From assembly GCF_026016325.1 (NCBI RefSeq), contig NZ_CP087203.1, positions 682,001 to 746,000 of the forward strand: a DNA stretch of 64,000 bases, in the 5' to 3' direction. The position numbers and the translations under genes are program-made. The first letter of the stretch is position 1, and every line of letters begins with the position of its first letter. Below are positions 41,106 to 51,377 of this stretch, piece after piece. Origin of the DNA: Pseudomonas sp. B21-056 (GTDB lineage Bacteria > Pseudomonadota > Gammaproteobacteria > Pseudomonadales > Pseudomonadaceae). Below the pieces are notes generated by a model, which was not told the origin of the DNA, did no database searches, and saw only the letters and a list, made by a program, of their open reading frames with translations.

Positions 41106-41924
41106 ATGGAACAGTTTGAAAGTAACGTCAGCGTTGAACAAAGTATTGAACTGATCGGCGCACGTATCAACAGGCGCAAGGCACTGGTCTCTGTCGGCCG
41201 TCGCATGCGTCGATCCGCAGCACTGCAGGACAGCCCGACCAGGGAGCTGGACGCGCTGATGTTGGGGAACGCGCTGGTGGGCTATGGCAACAACATGTCG
41301 CTCACCAACATGGCGATCATGGAGAACCTGATGACCATGGCCGTCATGGAGGCCAACTTTGAAGTGCCTGGCGGCAAGAACTCCCAGGCCTGGTATGCCG
41401 CGTTTATCGGCTGTCTGCGTGACCTCGGGTGCTTCGTTGCCGATGACGGCTATACCCGATACTCCGAGAGCTCCCAGCGCGTGGACATGGACTTCGTGAT
41501 CAGCGATATCGTCAAGGGGATCATCGATGGCGTGAAGGCCAGTGTCCCGGCAGCGTCGGTGCTCGGTGCAGTGGTGAATACCACGATTGATGGCTTGAAG
41601 CAGGATAAGCAAACCATCAATCTGTTCAACAGCCAGGTCAAGACGCCCTAGGGGGCCCGCTTCTCCGTCATTCCCTGCGAGCAGTTGGCCAACGGTATCC
41701 TGATCGCCTCGTCCACTTCGATACGGCAGACCGGAACTTCGAATAACGGCGGTGTCCTTTTCGTGAACTGGCAATCGTCGGCACGGGAGATCTATCGCGG
41801 TAAATCCTTCCTGACCTTCAACCCGGCTCTTTACGAAGGGTTCAGGTCGAACATCGAGCAATACCTGGGCGAGCACCGCCGGGAAGTGCTGCAAAAACGC
41901 TTCAACCGCCGCAAGCAGGCATGA
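41106..41924 (+). pseudogene. Uncharacterised gene interrupted by one amber codon (Gln-to-stop)
   Basis: ATG at 41106 with AAGGAAAG upstream gives 181 residues up to a TAG at 41649-41651. The same frame then stays open without a shift for another 90 codons to a TGA at 41922-41924, and those codons align with the C-terminal half of the paralogue at 40228-40890. At the stop the paralogue has Gln (ETRQGETF versus KTP-stop-GARF), so a CAG-to-TAG change explains it. Restored length would be 272 residues. It may be a recent pseudogene, a truncated but working protein, or a sequencing error. The N-terminal part contains a run of Met-rich helix (NMSLTNMAIMENLMTMAVME). Function unknown. Confidence 0.75.
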
Positions 41925-41937
41925 CAGGCCAGTGGTG

Positions 41938-42534
41938 CTATGGCACCAGGTAGCCTTTTACGCCGGTAAAGATGATCTGTGCCGCCAACGCACAGACGAA
42001 CAGCCCCATCAGGCGGCTGACGATCTGCAAGCCCTGGTCACCCAGGATCCGCTCGATGCGGCTGGACAGATAGAGCACGACACCGACGGTGAAGCTGGCC
42101 AGGGCGATGCTGATGATGGCCATGAGTTTGTCGTCCCAGTGCGGCTGGCTCACGCCCATCACCAGCAGCGCGCCGATGGTGCCGGGGCCGACGGTCAACG
42201 GAATGGTCAGCGGGACGATGGTCACGTCCTGCTGGACACTGTCGGTCTGTACGGCCGACTTGCCCTGGGCCATGCCCAGCGCCGAAATGAACAGCACGCT
42301 GCCGGCACCGATACGGAACGCATCCACCGTAATGCCGAACACACTGAAAATCACCCGCCCGAACAGATACAGCAAGACGCTGGAGACCAGCGTCGCGATC
42401 GCCACTTTCCAGGCCAGGCGTCGCTGCTCCTTGCGCGAATAGCCACGGGTCAGGCCGATAAAACACGACAACACGAAGAAGGGGCTGTAGAGCACCAGCA
42501 TCTTCAGATAAACGCTGAACAGCACATGGAGCAT
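41938..42534 (-). CDS. MarC family integral membrane protein
   Basis: 198 residues with six hydrophobic segments and the MarC-family signatures FFVLSCFIGLTRGYSRKEQRR and PLTIPLTVGPGTIGALLVMG. Inner membrane. MarC proteins were once linked to multiple antibiotic resistance in E. coli but this was not upheld; the substrate is unknown. It sits 62 bases after retS on the same strand and may be cotranscribed. Confidence 0.9.
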   Translation of the reverse strand: MLHVLFSVYLKMLVLYSPFFVLSCFIGLTRGYSRKEQRRLAWKVAIATLVSSVLLYLFGRVIFSVFGITVDAFRIGAGSVLFISALGMAQGKSAVQTDSVQQDVTIVPLTIPLTVGPGTIGALLVMGVSQPHWDDKLMAIISIALASFTVGVVLYLSSRIERILGDQGLQIVSRLMGLFVCALAAQIIFTGVKGYLVP

Positions 42535-42596
42535 GGTCGGGGCTCAAGGCGGAGGAAGACGACGGGAGTCTATCAGGCGGTGTGACGTCTGTCGGC

Positions 42597-45371
42597 TCAG
42601 GACGTTTGCGCTGTGCGGTTCTGTTGTTCGCGCTGGGCCACCCAATGCTCGATCAGTTCGCGCAGTTGCGATAACTCCACCGGTTTGGCCATGTGACCGT
42701 CCATCCCGGCCTGACGGGCCCGCTCCTTGTGCTCGGCGAGGATGTGGGCCGTGAGCGCTACGATGGGCGTGCGGGTTCGCTGGTTGCCCACTTCCCAGGC
42801 GCGTAGCTGCTGGGTGGCGGAAAACCCGTCGAGGATCGGCATTTCGCAATCCATCAGGACCAGGTCGTAGCGCCGCTCCTTCATGGCCTTGAGGGCTTCC
42901 TCGCCGTTGCTGGCGGTGTCGGGCTGCAGGTTGAGTTTGCCAAGCATGCCGCGGATGACCTTGGTGGAAATGCTGTTGTCTTCGGCCACCAGGATGCGGA
43001 AATCGCTGGGGACTTTCACCGGGGCGGCCGGACCGGCATTCAGCGGTACGTTGGGGGCATGGCCTCTGTTGCGCTGGTTCAGTTCGTCCGCGAGGGTGGT
43101 CTTGAGGGTATAGCCGGCCACCGGTTTGGCGAGGATGCGCTTGACCCCGCTGTTGCGCGCCACGATCTTGCTCGGTGCGTTGCTGATGCCGGTGAGCATG
43201 ATCAGCAGGATGTCGTGGTTCAGGCTCGGGTCTTCCTTGATCTTGGCCGCCAGTTGCATGCCGGTCATGCCGGGCATGTTCTGGTCCAGCAGCACCACGT
43301 CGAAATAATCCCGCAGGTGAGCCTTGGTGCGCAGCAGCGCCAGGGCTTCCTTGCCCGATGGCACCGCGCTGACATTCAAGCCCCAGGCGCTGCATTGCTG
43401 CACCAGCACCTTGCGGCAGGTTTCATTGTCGTCGACCACCAGCACCCGTGCGCCTTGCAACGGGCTGTCGAGATCGGAGGTGGGGTGCTCGAGGCGATCG
43501 GGGTCCAGCGGCAGGGTCAGCCACAAGGTGCTGCCCTGGTTGCTGCCGCTCTTGATGCCGAATTCGCCGTGCATCAGCATGATCAACTGGCGGGCGATGA
43601 CCAGGCCCAGGTTACCGCCCAGGCGTGTGGCCGAGAGGAAATTCTTGCTGTGCAGTTCTGCGTGCATCAGCGTGTCGCGCTCTTCGGCGTCCATGGGCAG
43701 CCCGCTGTCCTGCACGGCGATGCGCAGGCGCGGTTCGCTGCTGCGCTCGTCGAGGGCCACGACGATCAGCACCTCGCCCTCATCGGTCTTCTTCAGGGCG
43801 TTTTCCAACAGGCTCAGCAGCGCCTGGCGCAGCCGTGTCGGATCACCGCTGATGACCCTTGGCACCTGGGGCTGGATGAAACTGATCAGTTCGACATTCT
43901 GCTGCTCGGCCTTGGCGCGGAAGATGCTCAGGCAATCCTCGATCAGCGCATTGAGATCGAATTGCACATCGTCTAGTTCGATCTGGCCGGATTCGAGGCG
44001 GGAAATGTCGAGGATCTCGTTGATCAGCGTCAGCAGCTCGTTGCCGGCACTGTGGATGGTCTGCACGTAGTCGCGCTGCTTGACCGACAGCGGCGTGCCC
44101 AGCAGCAGTTCGGTCATGCCCAGCACACCGTTCATCGGGGTACGGATCTCGTGGCTGATCTTGGCCAGGAATTCCGCCTTGGCATTGATCTCGGCATTGC
44201 TCGCCGCCAGGTCGCGGCTGATGCTGAAACGGCTCTCGTTGATGGAACGCTGGCGTTCACCCAGGGCGACGCTCATCAGCAGGCCGCTGATGCAGATGAA
44301 CACCAGCAGCGTAACGATCAGGCCTTGGGGTGCGACCTCCGTGAGGCCTTGCAGGGCGGGAAGAATGATCAGCGTGCCCAGGTTGAAAACCACCATGGCC
44401 GCGACGAACAGCCGTGCCGGGCGGTAGCCCTTCTGCCAGTGCCAGGCGCTGACGAACAGCATGCTCAGGCCGGCCAGGGCCACGAGCGCATAGGTCATGA
44501 TATTGAGCGGCAGTGTGTTGACGAACAACAGCAACAGGCTGCACAGCATGATGAGCACGATGTCCCCCAGCAGCAGCCGGTTCAGCGGGTGCGGTCCCAG
44601 GGGCGCAAAAAAACGATAGGCGAACATCAGGCCGCAAGGGGCGGTCAGCAGCAGGGCCAGGTAGGCACCCGGTGTCTGCACCGCCGGCCAGTCGGGCAGC
44701 CAGCCTCCCGCCAGGTTCAGCAACAGGGCCAGGCTCAGCATCAGCAGCCCCTCACACGCCGCCAACCACAGGCAACTGCGTGAGCGGGTGTAGGCGTAGC
44801 GCGTGAGGTTGTGCAGGATCAGCATGGCGATACAGCCGAACAGCAAGCCATAGATCAGGGTCTGGTTCTGATCCGCCGCCGCCATGATGGCCGGCTGCAG
44901 GGTGATGTACGGACGCAGTTCGTGCCGGGATGCCAGTCGCAGGTAGATGTCCAGCGGTTTATCGCTGCGGGGCAAGGCCAACATGAAATCGCTGCTGGGC
45001 ACCGTATGTTCGCTACGGGGCAAGGCATTGCCAGTGATCTGTTGATCGACCAGGGCATCGCCGTCCAGCGCATAGAGATTCAGGCGCGACAGGTCGGGCG
45101 CAAAGATGCGCAGGATCTGTTCGTGTTTGTCGGGAGCCAGCCGGAAACGCAGCCACAGCGCGCCATCGGGCTCGGCGGCCTGGAGGCGGTCGAGGTCGAT
45201 GGGACTGAATTGGTTGGTGTAGCGGGCAGAGCGGATGTCGCTCAGCTTCAGGTCGCCCTGTTCGTCGAGCAATACCGCCCAGCCACTGCCTGGCGCGGCC
45301 TGGGCCGGGAGCATGCAGAGCAGCGTCAGCAGGGTGACGGTAAAGCCTATGGCAATCCTGAGCCAGCGCAC
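42597..45371 (-). CDS. retS: Hybrid sensor histidine kinase RetS
   Basis: 924 residues: signal/TM start (residues 1-25), a periplasmic 7TMR-DISMED2 domain (about 40-165), seven membrane helices (about 180-370), a HisKA domain with the H box (AKISHEIRTPMNGVLGM, about 403-419), an ATPase domain, and two receiver domains (LVVDDNETC..VVLLDQNMPG and LVAEDNSIS..LVLMDCEMPI). This domain order and the position next to purD-purH-fis-dusB match P. aeruginosa RetS, which binds GacS and blocks its signalling, lowering RsmY/RsmZ and favouring acute virulence traits over biofilm. Identification rests on architecture and synteny. Confidence 0.92.
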   Translation of the reverse strand: MRWLRIAIGFTVTLLTLLCMLPAQAAPGSGWAVLLDEQGDLKLSDIRSARYTNQFSPIDLDRLQAAEPDGALWLRFRLAPDKHEQILRIFAPDLSRLNLYALDGDALVDQQITGNALPRSEHTVPSSDFMLALPRSDKPLDIYLRLASRHELRPYITLQPAIMAAADQNQTLIYGLLFGCIAMLILHNLTRYAYTRSRSCLWLAACEGLLMLSLALLLNLAGGWLPDWPAVQTPGAYLALLLTAPCGLMFAYRFFAPLGPHPLNRLLLGDIVLIMLCSLLLLFVNTLPLNIMTYALVALAGLSMLFVSAWHWQKGYRPARLFVAAMVVFNLGTLIILPALQGLTEVAPQGLIVTLLVFICISGLLMSVALGERQRSINESRFSISRDLAASNAEINAKAEFLAKISHEIRTPMNGVLGMTELLLGTPLSVKQRDYVQTIHSAGNELLTLINEILDISRLESGQIELDDVQFDLNALIEDCLSIFRAKAEQQNVELISFIQPQVPRVISGDPTRLRQALLSLLENALKKTDEGEVLIVVALDERSSEPRLRIAVQDSGLPMDAEERDTLMHAELHSKNFLSATRLGGNLGLVIARQLIMLMHGEFGIKSGSNQGSTLWLTLPLDPDRLEHPTSDLDSPLQGARVLVVDDNETCRKVLVQQCSAWGLNVSAVPSGKEALALLRTKAHLRDYFDVVLLDQNMPGMTGMQLAAKIKEDPSLNHDILLIMLTGISNAPSKIVARNSGVKRILAKPVAGYTLKTTLADELNQRNRGHAPNVPLNAGPAAPVKVPSDFRILVAEDNSISTKVIRGMLGKLNLQPDTASNGEEALKAMKERRYDLVLMDCEMPILDGFSATQQLRAWEVGNQRTRTPIVALTAHILAEHKERARQAGMDGHMAKPVELSQLRELIEHWVAQREQQNRTAQTS

Positions 45372-45470
45372 GGCGAAATCCCTTCGTAGGTTGATGCCAG
45401 ATTATAACTATGCGCGGCGCCCGGACAGACAGGCAAGGGCCACGGAGCCCTGCCTGGCTGAAAGACCGGG

Positions 45471-46766
45471 TTATTCCAGATTTTCGCCACGCTCGCGGGC
45501 AATGGCACGATAGCCAATGTCCTTACGGTAGAAGCAGCCTTCCCAATCGATCTCGGCGGCAAGCGTGTAGGCCTGCTGCTGAGCGGCGTCGACACTGGCA
45601 CCCATGGCGGTGGCGCAAAGCACGCGACCGCCGGCGGTGACGACCTGGCCGTCCTTCAACGCAGTCCCGGCATGGAAAACCTTGCCTTGCCGCTGGGCCG
45701 CGGCGTCCAGGCCACGAATCGCACTGCCCTTGGCATAGTCGCCCGGGTAACCGCCAGCCGCCAATACGACGCCGACGCTCGGACGTGGATCCCACTGGGC
45801 TTCGACCTTGTCCAGCGCCTGGGCCAGTGCGGCTTCGACCAGCAGCACCAGGCTCGATTGCAGGCGCAACATCACCGGCTGGGTCTCAGGATCGCCGAAA
45901 CGGCAGTTGAATTCGATGACTTTTGGGTTACCAGCCTTGTCGATCATCAGGCCAGCATAGAGGAAACCCGTGTAAACGTTGCCTTCCTCGGCCATGCCAC
46001 GCACGGTCGGCCAGATCACCTGGTCCATGACGCGCTGGTGCACCTGGGCGGTGACAACCGGAGCCGGGGAATAGGCACCCATGCCGCCGGTGTTCGGACC
46101 ACTGTCGCCGTCGCCGACGCGCTTGTGGTCCTGGCTGGTGGCCATAGGCAAGACATTCTTGCCGTCCACCATGACGATGAAACTGGCTTCCTCGCCGTCG
46201 AGGAACTCTTCGATCACCACTCGGGAACCGGCATCACCGAAGGCATTGCCGGCGAGCATGTCGCGCACGGCGTCCTCGGCTTCGGCCAGGGTCATGGCCA
46301 CGATCACGCCTTTGCCGGCGGCCAGGCCATCGGCCTTGATCACGATCGGAGCACCTTTCTCCCGCAGGTAGGCCAGGGCCGGCTCAATGTCGGTGAAATT
46401 CTGGTAGTCGGCGGTCGGAATCTTGTGCCGGGCCAGGAAATCCTTGGTGAAGGCTTTCGAGCCTTCCAACTGTGCGGCACCCGCGGTCGGACCGAAGCAG
46501 TCCAGGCCACGGGAGCGGAACAGATCGACCACGCCAGCGACCAGCGGCACTTCCGGACCGACGATGGTCAGCGAGACGTTCTGCTCGGCGAAATCGGCCA
46601 GTTGCTCCAGGGCCAGTACGTCGATGGCGACGTTCTCGCACTTGGCTTCGATGGCGGTACCGGCATTGCCCGGCGCCACGAACACCTTCTGTACGCGCGG
46701 GTCCTGGGCCACTTTCCAGGCCAGGGCATGTTCACGGCCGCCGCTGCCAATGATCAAAACATTCAT
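45471..46766 (-). CDS. purD: Phosphoribosylamine-glycine ligase
   Basis: 431 residues; the start MNVLIIGSGGREHALAWKVA is the GARS N-domain hallmark, followed by an ATP-grasp domain (APIVIKADGLAAGKGVIVA, NCRFGDPETQPVM). Second-last purine step set: joins glycine to phosphoribosylamine. Downstream of purH with a palindromic repeat between them. Confidence 0.98.
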   Translation of the reverse strand: MNVLIIGSGGREHALAWKVAQDPRVQKVFVAPGNAGTAIEAKCENVAIDVLALEQLADFAEQNVSLTIVGPEVPLVAGVVDLFRSRGLDCFGPTAGAAQLEGSKAFTKDFLARHKIPTADYQNFTDIEPALAYLREKGAPIVIKADGLAAGKGVIVAMTLAEAEDAVRDMLAGNAFGDAGSRVVIEEFLDGEEASFIVMVDGKNVLPMATSQDHKRVGDGDSGPNTGGMGAYSPAPVVTAQVHQRVMDQVIWPTVRGMAEEGNVYTGFLYAGLMIDKAGNPKVIEFNCRFGDPETQPVMLRLQSSLVLLVEAALAQALDKVEAQWDPRPSVGVVLAAGGYPGDYAKGSAIRGLDAAAQRQGKVFHAGTALKDGQVVTAGGRVLCATAMGASVDAAQQQAYTLAAEIDWEGCFYRKDIGYRAIARERGENLE

Positions 46767-46798
46767 TTCAAAAACCTCGGATGACGCTGATTGGGGCT

Positions 46799-46900
46799 GA
46801 TCGTTCCCACGCTCTGCGTGGGAATGCCTCTACGGACGCTCTGCGTCCAGGAACGCGGAGCGTCCCGGGCTGCGTGCCCACGCAGAGCGTGGGCACGATC
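46799..46900. repeat. Palindromic repeat (GTTCCCACGCTC family) between purH and purD
   Basis: Inverted arms (TCGTTCCCACGCTCTGCGTG and complement) with an internal GACGCTCTGCGTCC hairpin; third copy of the family in the window, again between two co-oriented genes of one pathway. Confidence 0.88.
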
Positions 46901-46910
46901 AATGGGTGTA

Positions 46911-48518
46911 TCAGTGGCGGAAGTGGCGCATGCCGGTGAATACCATCGCAATGCCGGCTTCGTCGGCGGCTGCGATGACTTCTGCATCACGCATCGAACC
47001 ACCCGGCTGGATCACCGCAGTGATACCGACCTTGGCCGCGTTGTCGATACCGTCGCGGAACGGGAAGAATGCATCGGAAGCCATGACGGCGCCCTGCACC
47101 TGCAGACCGGCGTGTTCAGCCTTGATCGCGGCGATGCGGGCCGAGTTCACGCGGCTCATCTGGCCGGCACCGACACCGATGGTCTGGCGGTTCTTGGCGT
47201 AGACAATGGCGTTGGACTTGACGTATTTGGCGACTTTCCAGGCGAAGATCAGGTCGTTGATTTCCTGCTCGCTCGGCGCGCGCTGGGTCACGACCTTCAG
47301 GTCGGCGCTGCCGATCATGCCGATGTCACGGCTCTGTACCAGCAGGCCGCCGTTGACGCGCTTGTAGTCCCAGGCCGGCGCACGGTCGGCCGACCATTGG
47401 CCGCAGGCCAGCAGGCGCACATTGGCCTTGGCGGCCACGATGGCGCGAGCTTCTTCGCTGACCGAAGGCGCGATAATCACTTCGACGAACTGACGCTCGA
47501 CGATGGCTTTGGCGGTCTCGGCGTCCAGTTCACGGTTGAAGGCGATGATGCCGCCGAACGCCGACTCGGTGTCGGTGGCGTAGGCCAGTTCGTAGGCCTG
47601 GCGAATGCCGCCCTCGGCGTCCGGGCTCACGGCCACGCCGCACGGGTTGGCGTGCTTGACGATCACGCAGGCCGGCTTGACGAAGCTCTTCACGCACTCC
47701 AGCGCGGCGTCGGTGTCGGCCACGTTGTTGAACGACAGTTCCTTGCCTTGCAACTGGGTGGCGGTGGCGATGCCGACTTCGGCAGGCTTGGCTTCCACGT
47801 AGAACGCCGCGCTCTGGTGCGGGTTCTCGCCGTAGCGCATTTCCTGGGCCTTGATGAACTGGGTGTTGAAGGTGCGCGGGAATTCGCTGCGACCTTCCGT
47901 GCCCAGGGTCTCGGCGGCCTGGTTCACGGTGCCCATGTAGTTGGCGATCATGCCGTCGTAGGCGGCGGTGTGTTCGAAGGCCTTGAGCATCAGGTCGAAG
48001 CGCTGGGCGTAGGTCAGGCCACCGGCCTTGAGGTTCTCCAGCACACTGGTGTAGTCGCTGGCGTTGACCACGATGGCCACGTCCTTGTGGTTCTTGGCCG
48101 CCGAGCGGACCATGGTCGGGCCGCCGATGTCGATGTTCTCGATGGCGGTCGGCAGGTCGCAGCCCGGCTTGCTGATGGTGGCTTCGAACGGGTAGAGGTT
48201 GACCGCCACCAGGTCGATCGGCTTGATGCCGTGTTCGTTCATGATGGCGTCGTCGATACCGCGACGACCCAGGATCCCACCGTGGATTTTCGGATGCAGG
48301 GTCTTGACCCGGCCGTCCATCATTTCCGCAAAGCCGGTGTAGTCCGCGACTTCCACTGCGGCGACGCCGTTGTCCTGCAGCAGCTTGAAGGTCCCGCCAG
48401 TGGAAAGGATCTCGACGCCCAGCTGTTGCAGCTCGCGGGCGAATTCGAGGATCCCGGTCTTGTCGGAGACGCTGATCAGGGCGCGGCGGATCGGCAGGCG
48501 GGTGGTCTGGTCGGTCAT
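46911..48518 (-). CDS. purH: Bifunctional AICAR transformylase / IMP cyclohydrolase
   Basis: 535 residues from the ATG at 48518 (normal length; an upstream in-frame start would add seven residues). The N-terminal MGS-like domain ([19 protein letters not shown]) closes the IMP ring. The C-terminal domain with the catalytic Lys-His ([12 protein letters not shown]) transfers the formyl group. Last two steps of IMP synthesis. Confidence 0.98.
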   Translation of the reverse strand: MTDQTTRLPIRRALISVSDKTGILEFARELQQLGVEILSTGGTFKLLQDNGVAAVEVADYTGFAEMMDGRVKTLHPKIHGGILGRRGIDDAIMNEHGIKPIDLVAVNLYPFEATISKPGCDLPTAIENIDIGGPTMVRSAAKNHKDVAIVVNASDYTSVLENLKAGGLTYAQRFDLMLKAFEHTAAYDGMIANYMGTVNQAAETLGTEGRSEFPRTFNTQFIKAQEMRYGENPHQSAAFYVEAKPAEVGIATATQLQGKELSFNNVADTDAALECVKSFVKPACVIVKHANPCGVAVSPDAEGGIRQAYELAYATDTESAFGGIIAFNRELDAETAKAIVERQFVEVIIAPSVSEEARAIVAAKANVRLLACGQWSADRAPAWDYKRVNGGLLVQSRDIGMIGSADLKVVTQRAPSEQEINDLIFAWKVAKYVKSNAIVYAKNRQTIGVGAGQMSRVNSARIAAIKAEHAGLQVQGAVMASDAFFPFRDGIDNAAKVGITAVIQPGGSMRDAEVIAAADEAGIAMVFTGMRHFRH

Positions 48519-48550
48519 TTCAATTTCCATCAAAAGCAAGGGAAGTCAGC

Positions 48551-48585
48551 AAAAAAGGCGACCGTTTTTTACGCGGGCGCCTTTC
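48551..48585 (-). terminator. Rho-independent terminator after fis
   Basis: On the minus strand AAAGGCGCCCG, an A-rich loop, CGGTCGCC, then TTTTTT. It lies between fis and purH and would end the dusB-fis transcript; read the other way it also ends in a short T run. Confidence 0.75.
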
Positions 48586-48601
48586 TGGTTTGATTGAATG
48601 C

Positions 48602-48922
48602 TTACAGCAGATCGTACTGCTTGAGTTTCTTGCGCAGGGTTCCGCGGTTCAGGCCCAGCATTTCGCTGGCCTTGGTCTGGTTGCCCTTGACGTAGTTCAT
48701 CACGCTTTCGAGCAGGGGTGCCTCGACTTCGGAAAGCACCAGGTTGTACACATCCGTGACGGCAGCGCCCTCAAGGTGGGCGAAATAATTGTGCAGCGCC
48801 TTCTCGACGCTCCCGCGAAGGGTCTGACCCTCTTCGCTGGGCGTATTGAGGTGCTGTTTCAAATTCACATTGTCGCTCACGGGTGTTGTTCCACTCACTA
48901 AAGTCTCGGTCATCATCGTCAT
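48602..48922 (-). CDS. fis: DNA-binding protein Fis
   Basis: 106 residues. The C-terminal helix-turn-helix ([20 protein letters not shown]) is Fis/NtrC type; N-terminal residues 1-25 are variable. Nucleoid protein that bends DNA and affects rRNA and many other promoters. Overlaps the end of dusB by four bases, the classical dusB-fis operon. Confidence 0.97.
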   Translation of the reverse strand: MTMMTETLVSGTTPVSDNVNLKQHLNTPSEEGQTLRGSVEKALHNYFAHLEGAAVTDVYNLVLSEVEAPLLESVMNYVKGNQTKASEMLGLNRGTLRKKLKQYDLL

Positions 48923-49926
48923 GCGGCCACCCCTTCGTCCCCTGTCAGGCTCTTGTAACGTTCAGCGAAGAAGGCCTGAACGTCGGCGCATTGTGCTTGC
49001 GTACCATCCAAACGATTGAAGCGGGCGCGAAACTCCCTGGCGCCCGGCAGGGTTGCGAGATACCAGCCCACATGCTTGCGCGCGATGCGTACGCCCATGA
49101 CTTCTCCGTAGAAGGCATGCAGCGCGGCCAGATGCTCCAGCAGAATTCGTTCCACCTCGGACAATTGCGGCGCAGCGAGCTTTTCGCCGGTGCGCAGGAA
49201 ATGTTCGATTTCACGGAAAATCCATGGCCGCCCCTGGGCAGCCCGGCCGATCAACAGGCCATCGGCACCGGTCGCGTCCAGCACGTACCGGGCCTTCTCG
49301 GGCGAGTCGACATCGCCGTTGGCAAACACCGGTATCGACACCGCCTGCTTGATCGCGGCGATGGTGTCGTACTCGGCTTCGCCGGTGTACAGGTCGGCAC
49401 GGGTGCGGCCATGGACCGCCAACGCCGTGATTCCCGCCTGTTCGGCGATCTTCGCCACCGTCAGGCCGTTCTTGTTCTCCCGGTCCCAGCCGGTGCGGAT
49501 CTTCAGGGTCACCGGCACATCGACTGCGGCGACGACCGCCTGCAGGATCTCGGTAACCAGGGCTTCATCCTTCAACAGCGCCGAGCCTGCAGCCTTGTTG
49601 CAGACCTTCTTGGCCGGACACCCCATGTTGATGTCGATGATCTGCGCCCCCAGCGCCACGTTGGCCCGGGCCGCGTCCGCCAGCATCTGGGCATCGCCAC
49701 CGGCGATCTGCACCGAGCGGGGCTCGGGATCACCTTCGTGGATCATGCGCAGACGTGATTTGCGGGTGTTCCACAGGGTCATGTCGCTGGTGACCATTTC
49801 CGAAACCACGAGACCTGCGCCCAGCCGCTTGCACAACTGACGAAAGGGCTGATCGGTGACGCCCGCCATGGGGGCGAGAACCAGACCGTTCTGCAGTGTG
49901 TATGGGCCGATGCGTACCGCCGACAT
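48919..49926 (-). CDS. dusB: tRNA-dihydrouridine synthase B
   Basis: 335 residues; FMN-dependent TIM barrel with [20 protein letters not shown], the catalytic-Cys segment [18 protein letters not shown], and KIRTGWD. It reduces specific uridines in the tRNA D-loop. Upstream partner of fis. Confidence 0.97.
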   Translation of the reverse strand: MSAVRIGPYTLQNGLVLAPMAGVTDQPFRQLCKRLGAGLVVSEMVTSDMTLWNTRKSRLRMIHEGDPEPRSVQIAGGDAQMLADAARANVALGAQIIDINMGCPAKKVCNKAAGSALLKDEALVTEILQAVVAAVDVPVTLKIRTGWDRENKNGLTVAKIAEQAGITALAVHGRTRADLYTGEAEYDTIAAIKQAVSIPVFANGDVDSPEKARYVLDATGADGLLIGRAAQGRPWIFREIEHFLRTGEKLAAPQLSEVERILLEHLAALHAFYGEVMGVRIARKHVGWYLATLPGAREFRARFNRLDGTQAQCADVQAFFAERYKSLTGDEGVAA

Positions 49927-50111
49927 AGGACTTCCCTGAAGTGGGGCCGGATCATGAGACTTCGAAAAAGGGTTGGCATGATACCCGCTCTCGATGACCG
50001 GATAAAGATCGAATTGGATAAAATCTGAACAGCTATTTTGTTATCGCCAGCGGTTTGGTCCGGGTGGGGTGGGTCAGAAAGCTGCCGTCAATCGACTGGC
50101 CCCCGGCGGCT

Positions 50112-51347
50112 TCACTCGGGCGAGTGGAAGCTCAAACTGTAGTTCACCGCTTTGGGGCCTGGGTCGAGGATGTCCAGGGCGATGTGGATGGGCGTCTGGG
50201 GCGGCATTTCCCCCAGGCCCTCGAGGTCACCGCCCAGGTATTCGCCGGGCTTGAAACGACGGCTGGCGATCAGGTGCCCGTTGAGGTCGGCGAAGCGCAG
50301 TTCCAGCAGCGGAAAAGGCTGGGAGAAGGGCGCACGATTGTAGATGATCGCGTCCACCACCAGGGCGCCGCTGAAGTCCGGATGGCTGCGCACCACCAGG
50401 TTGCTGCTCTTGATCTTGGCGATGTCGACCTTGGACGGTACGTCGCAGCCGATGGTCGGACAGATCTGCAGGAACCACGGGCGGTACTGGTCCTGGCGGG
50501 CCAGTTCCTCGAAGTGGTAAGCGATGTACTGGCCGGCCAGCGCCGTGGCGGCCAGCAGGATCAGCAGACTCCATAGCAGGCGTCGACCCCAGGGCGAGCG
50601 GCGCTTGCGCCAATCCAGCTGCAGCGGGTCGTCGTCCAGGTCCTGGAGAGCTTCGGCGCGTATGCCGGGCTCATGGCGTTCGCGTTTCTTGCGGGGCTGC
50701 GTCGGCTCTTCGTCGATGTCGTCGATTGCATCGGTGGCGGACAGGCGTTCTAGGTGTTCGTCTGGCTCATCGTTCGGCGCCAGTTGCAGCGGGACATCAG
50801 GTTCATCGTCCGGCTCCAGAGGTTCAAGCGTCAGGGGCAAGGACAGGGATGGCTCGGTGCGCGGCGGCCGGACGGGCTCATGGGGGGCGAACGGTTCGAT
50901 GGGGAGCTGGGGCATTGCCTGCGCGCGCTCGGCGGCGGACTCGCTGTACAGACTGTCGGACCAGGGCTCGTGGTCGCCGGAGAGGTGGTCCCGCTGTGCG
51001 CTCAGGTTATCTTCACGGCGTCGGCCGAAGGAGTCCGGCGCCCGTTTGTCACGCCGTTCCAGGCGAGCCAGTTCCTTGTCCAGATCATCGAGATCCAGCT
51101 CGGCGGCGGTCCACTGTTTCTGGCTGATCGCCCGTGGCTGCGTTTCAACGACGGCAGGCCGGGTGGGCGCTGCGGCGCTGGGAGCGGGCTCCCTGGCAGT
51201 TCGTTGTTCCAGCAATTGCCGTGCGGCATTGAACACTTGCAGGCACGAGCCGCAGCGAACCACCCCGCGGGCCACGCTCAATTGAGCATGGCTGACGCGA
51301 AAACTGGTGTGGCAATGCGGGCACTGGGTGACGAAGCTGTCAGTCAT
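50112..51347 (-). CDS. Zinc-ribbon and DUF3426 domain protein
   Basis: 411 residues. N-terminal zinc ribbon with four cysteines in two CxxC pairs (QCPHCHTSF and VRCGSCLQVF, residues 9-39), a long low-complexity acidic and proline-rich region, one membrane helix (LLWSLLILLAATALAGQYIA, about 262-281), then a periplasmic DUF3426 domain (FKPGEYLGGDLEGLG). Function unknown; the family (MJ0042-type zinc finger) is always found next to prmA in Pseudomonas. The gene starts 30 bases after the prmA stop. Confidence 0.9.
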   Translation of the reverse strand: MTDSFVTQCPHCHTSFRVSHAQLSVARGVVRCGSCLQVFNAARQLLEQRTAREPAPSAAAPTRPAVVETQPRAISQKQWTAAELDLDDLDKELARLERRDKRAPDSFGRRREDNLSAQRDHLSGDHEPWSDSLYSESAAERAQAMPQLPIEPFAPHEPVRPPRTEPSLSLPLTLEPLEPDDEPDVPLQLAPNDEPDEHLERLSATDAIDDIDEEPTQPRKKRERHEPGIRAEALQDLDDDPLQLDWRKRRSPWGRRLLWSLLILLAATALAGQYIAYHFEELARQDQYRPWFLQICPTIGCDVPSKVDIAKIKSSNLVVRSHPDFSGALVVDAIIYNRAPFSQPFPLLELRFADLNGHLIASRRFKPGEYLGGDLEGLGEMPPQTPIHIALDILDPGPKAVNYSLSFHSPE

Positions 51348-51377
51348 GCGGCAATCCGGTGAATACAGGCGGCCATT

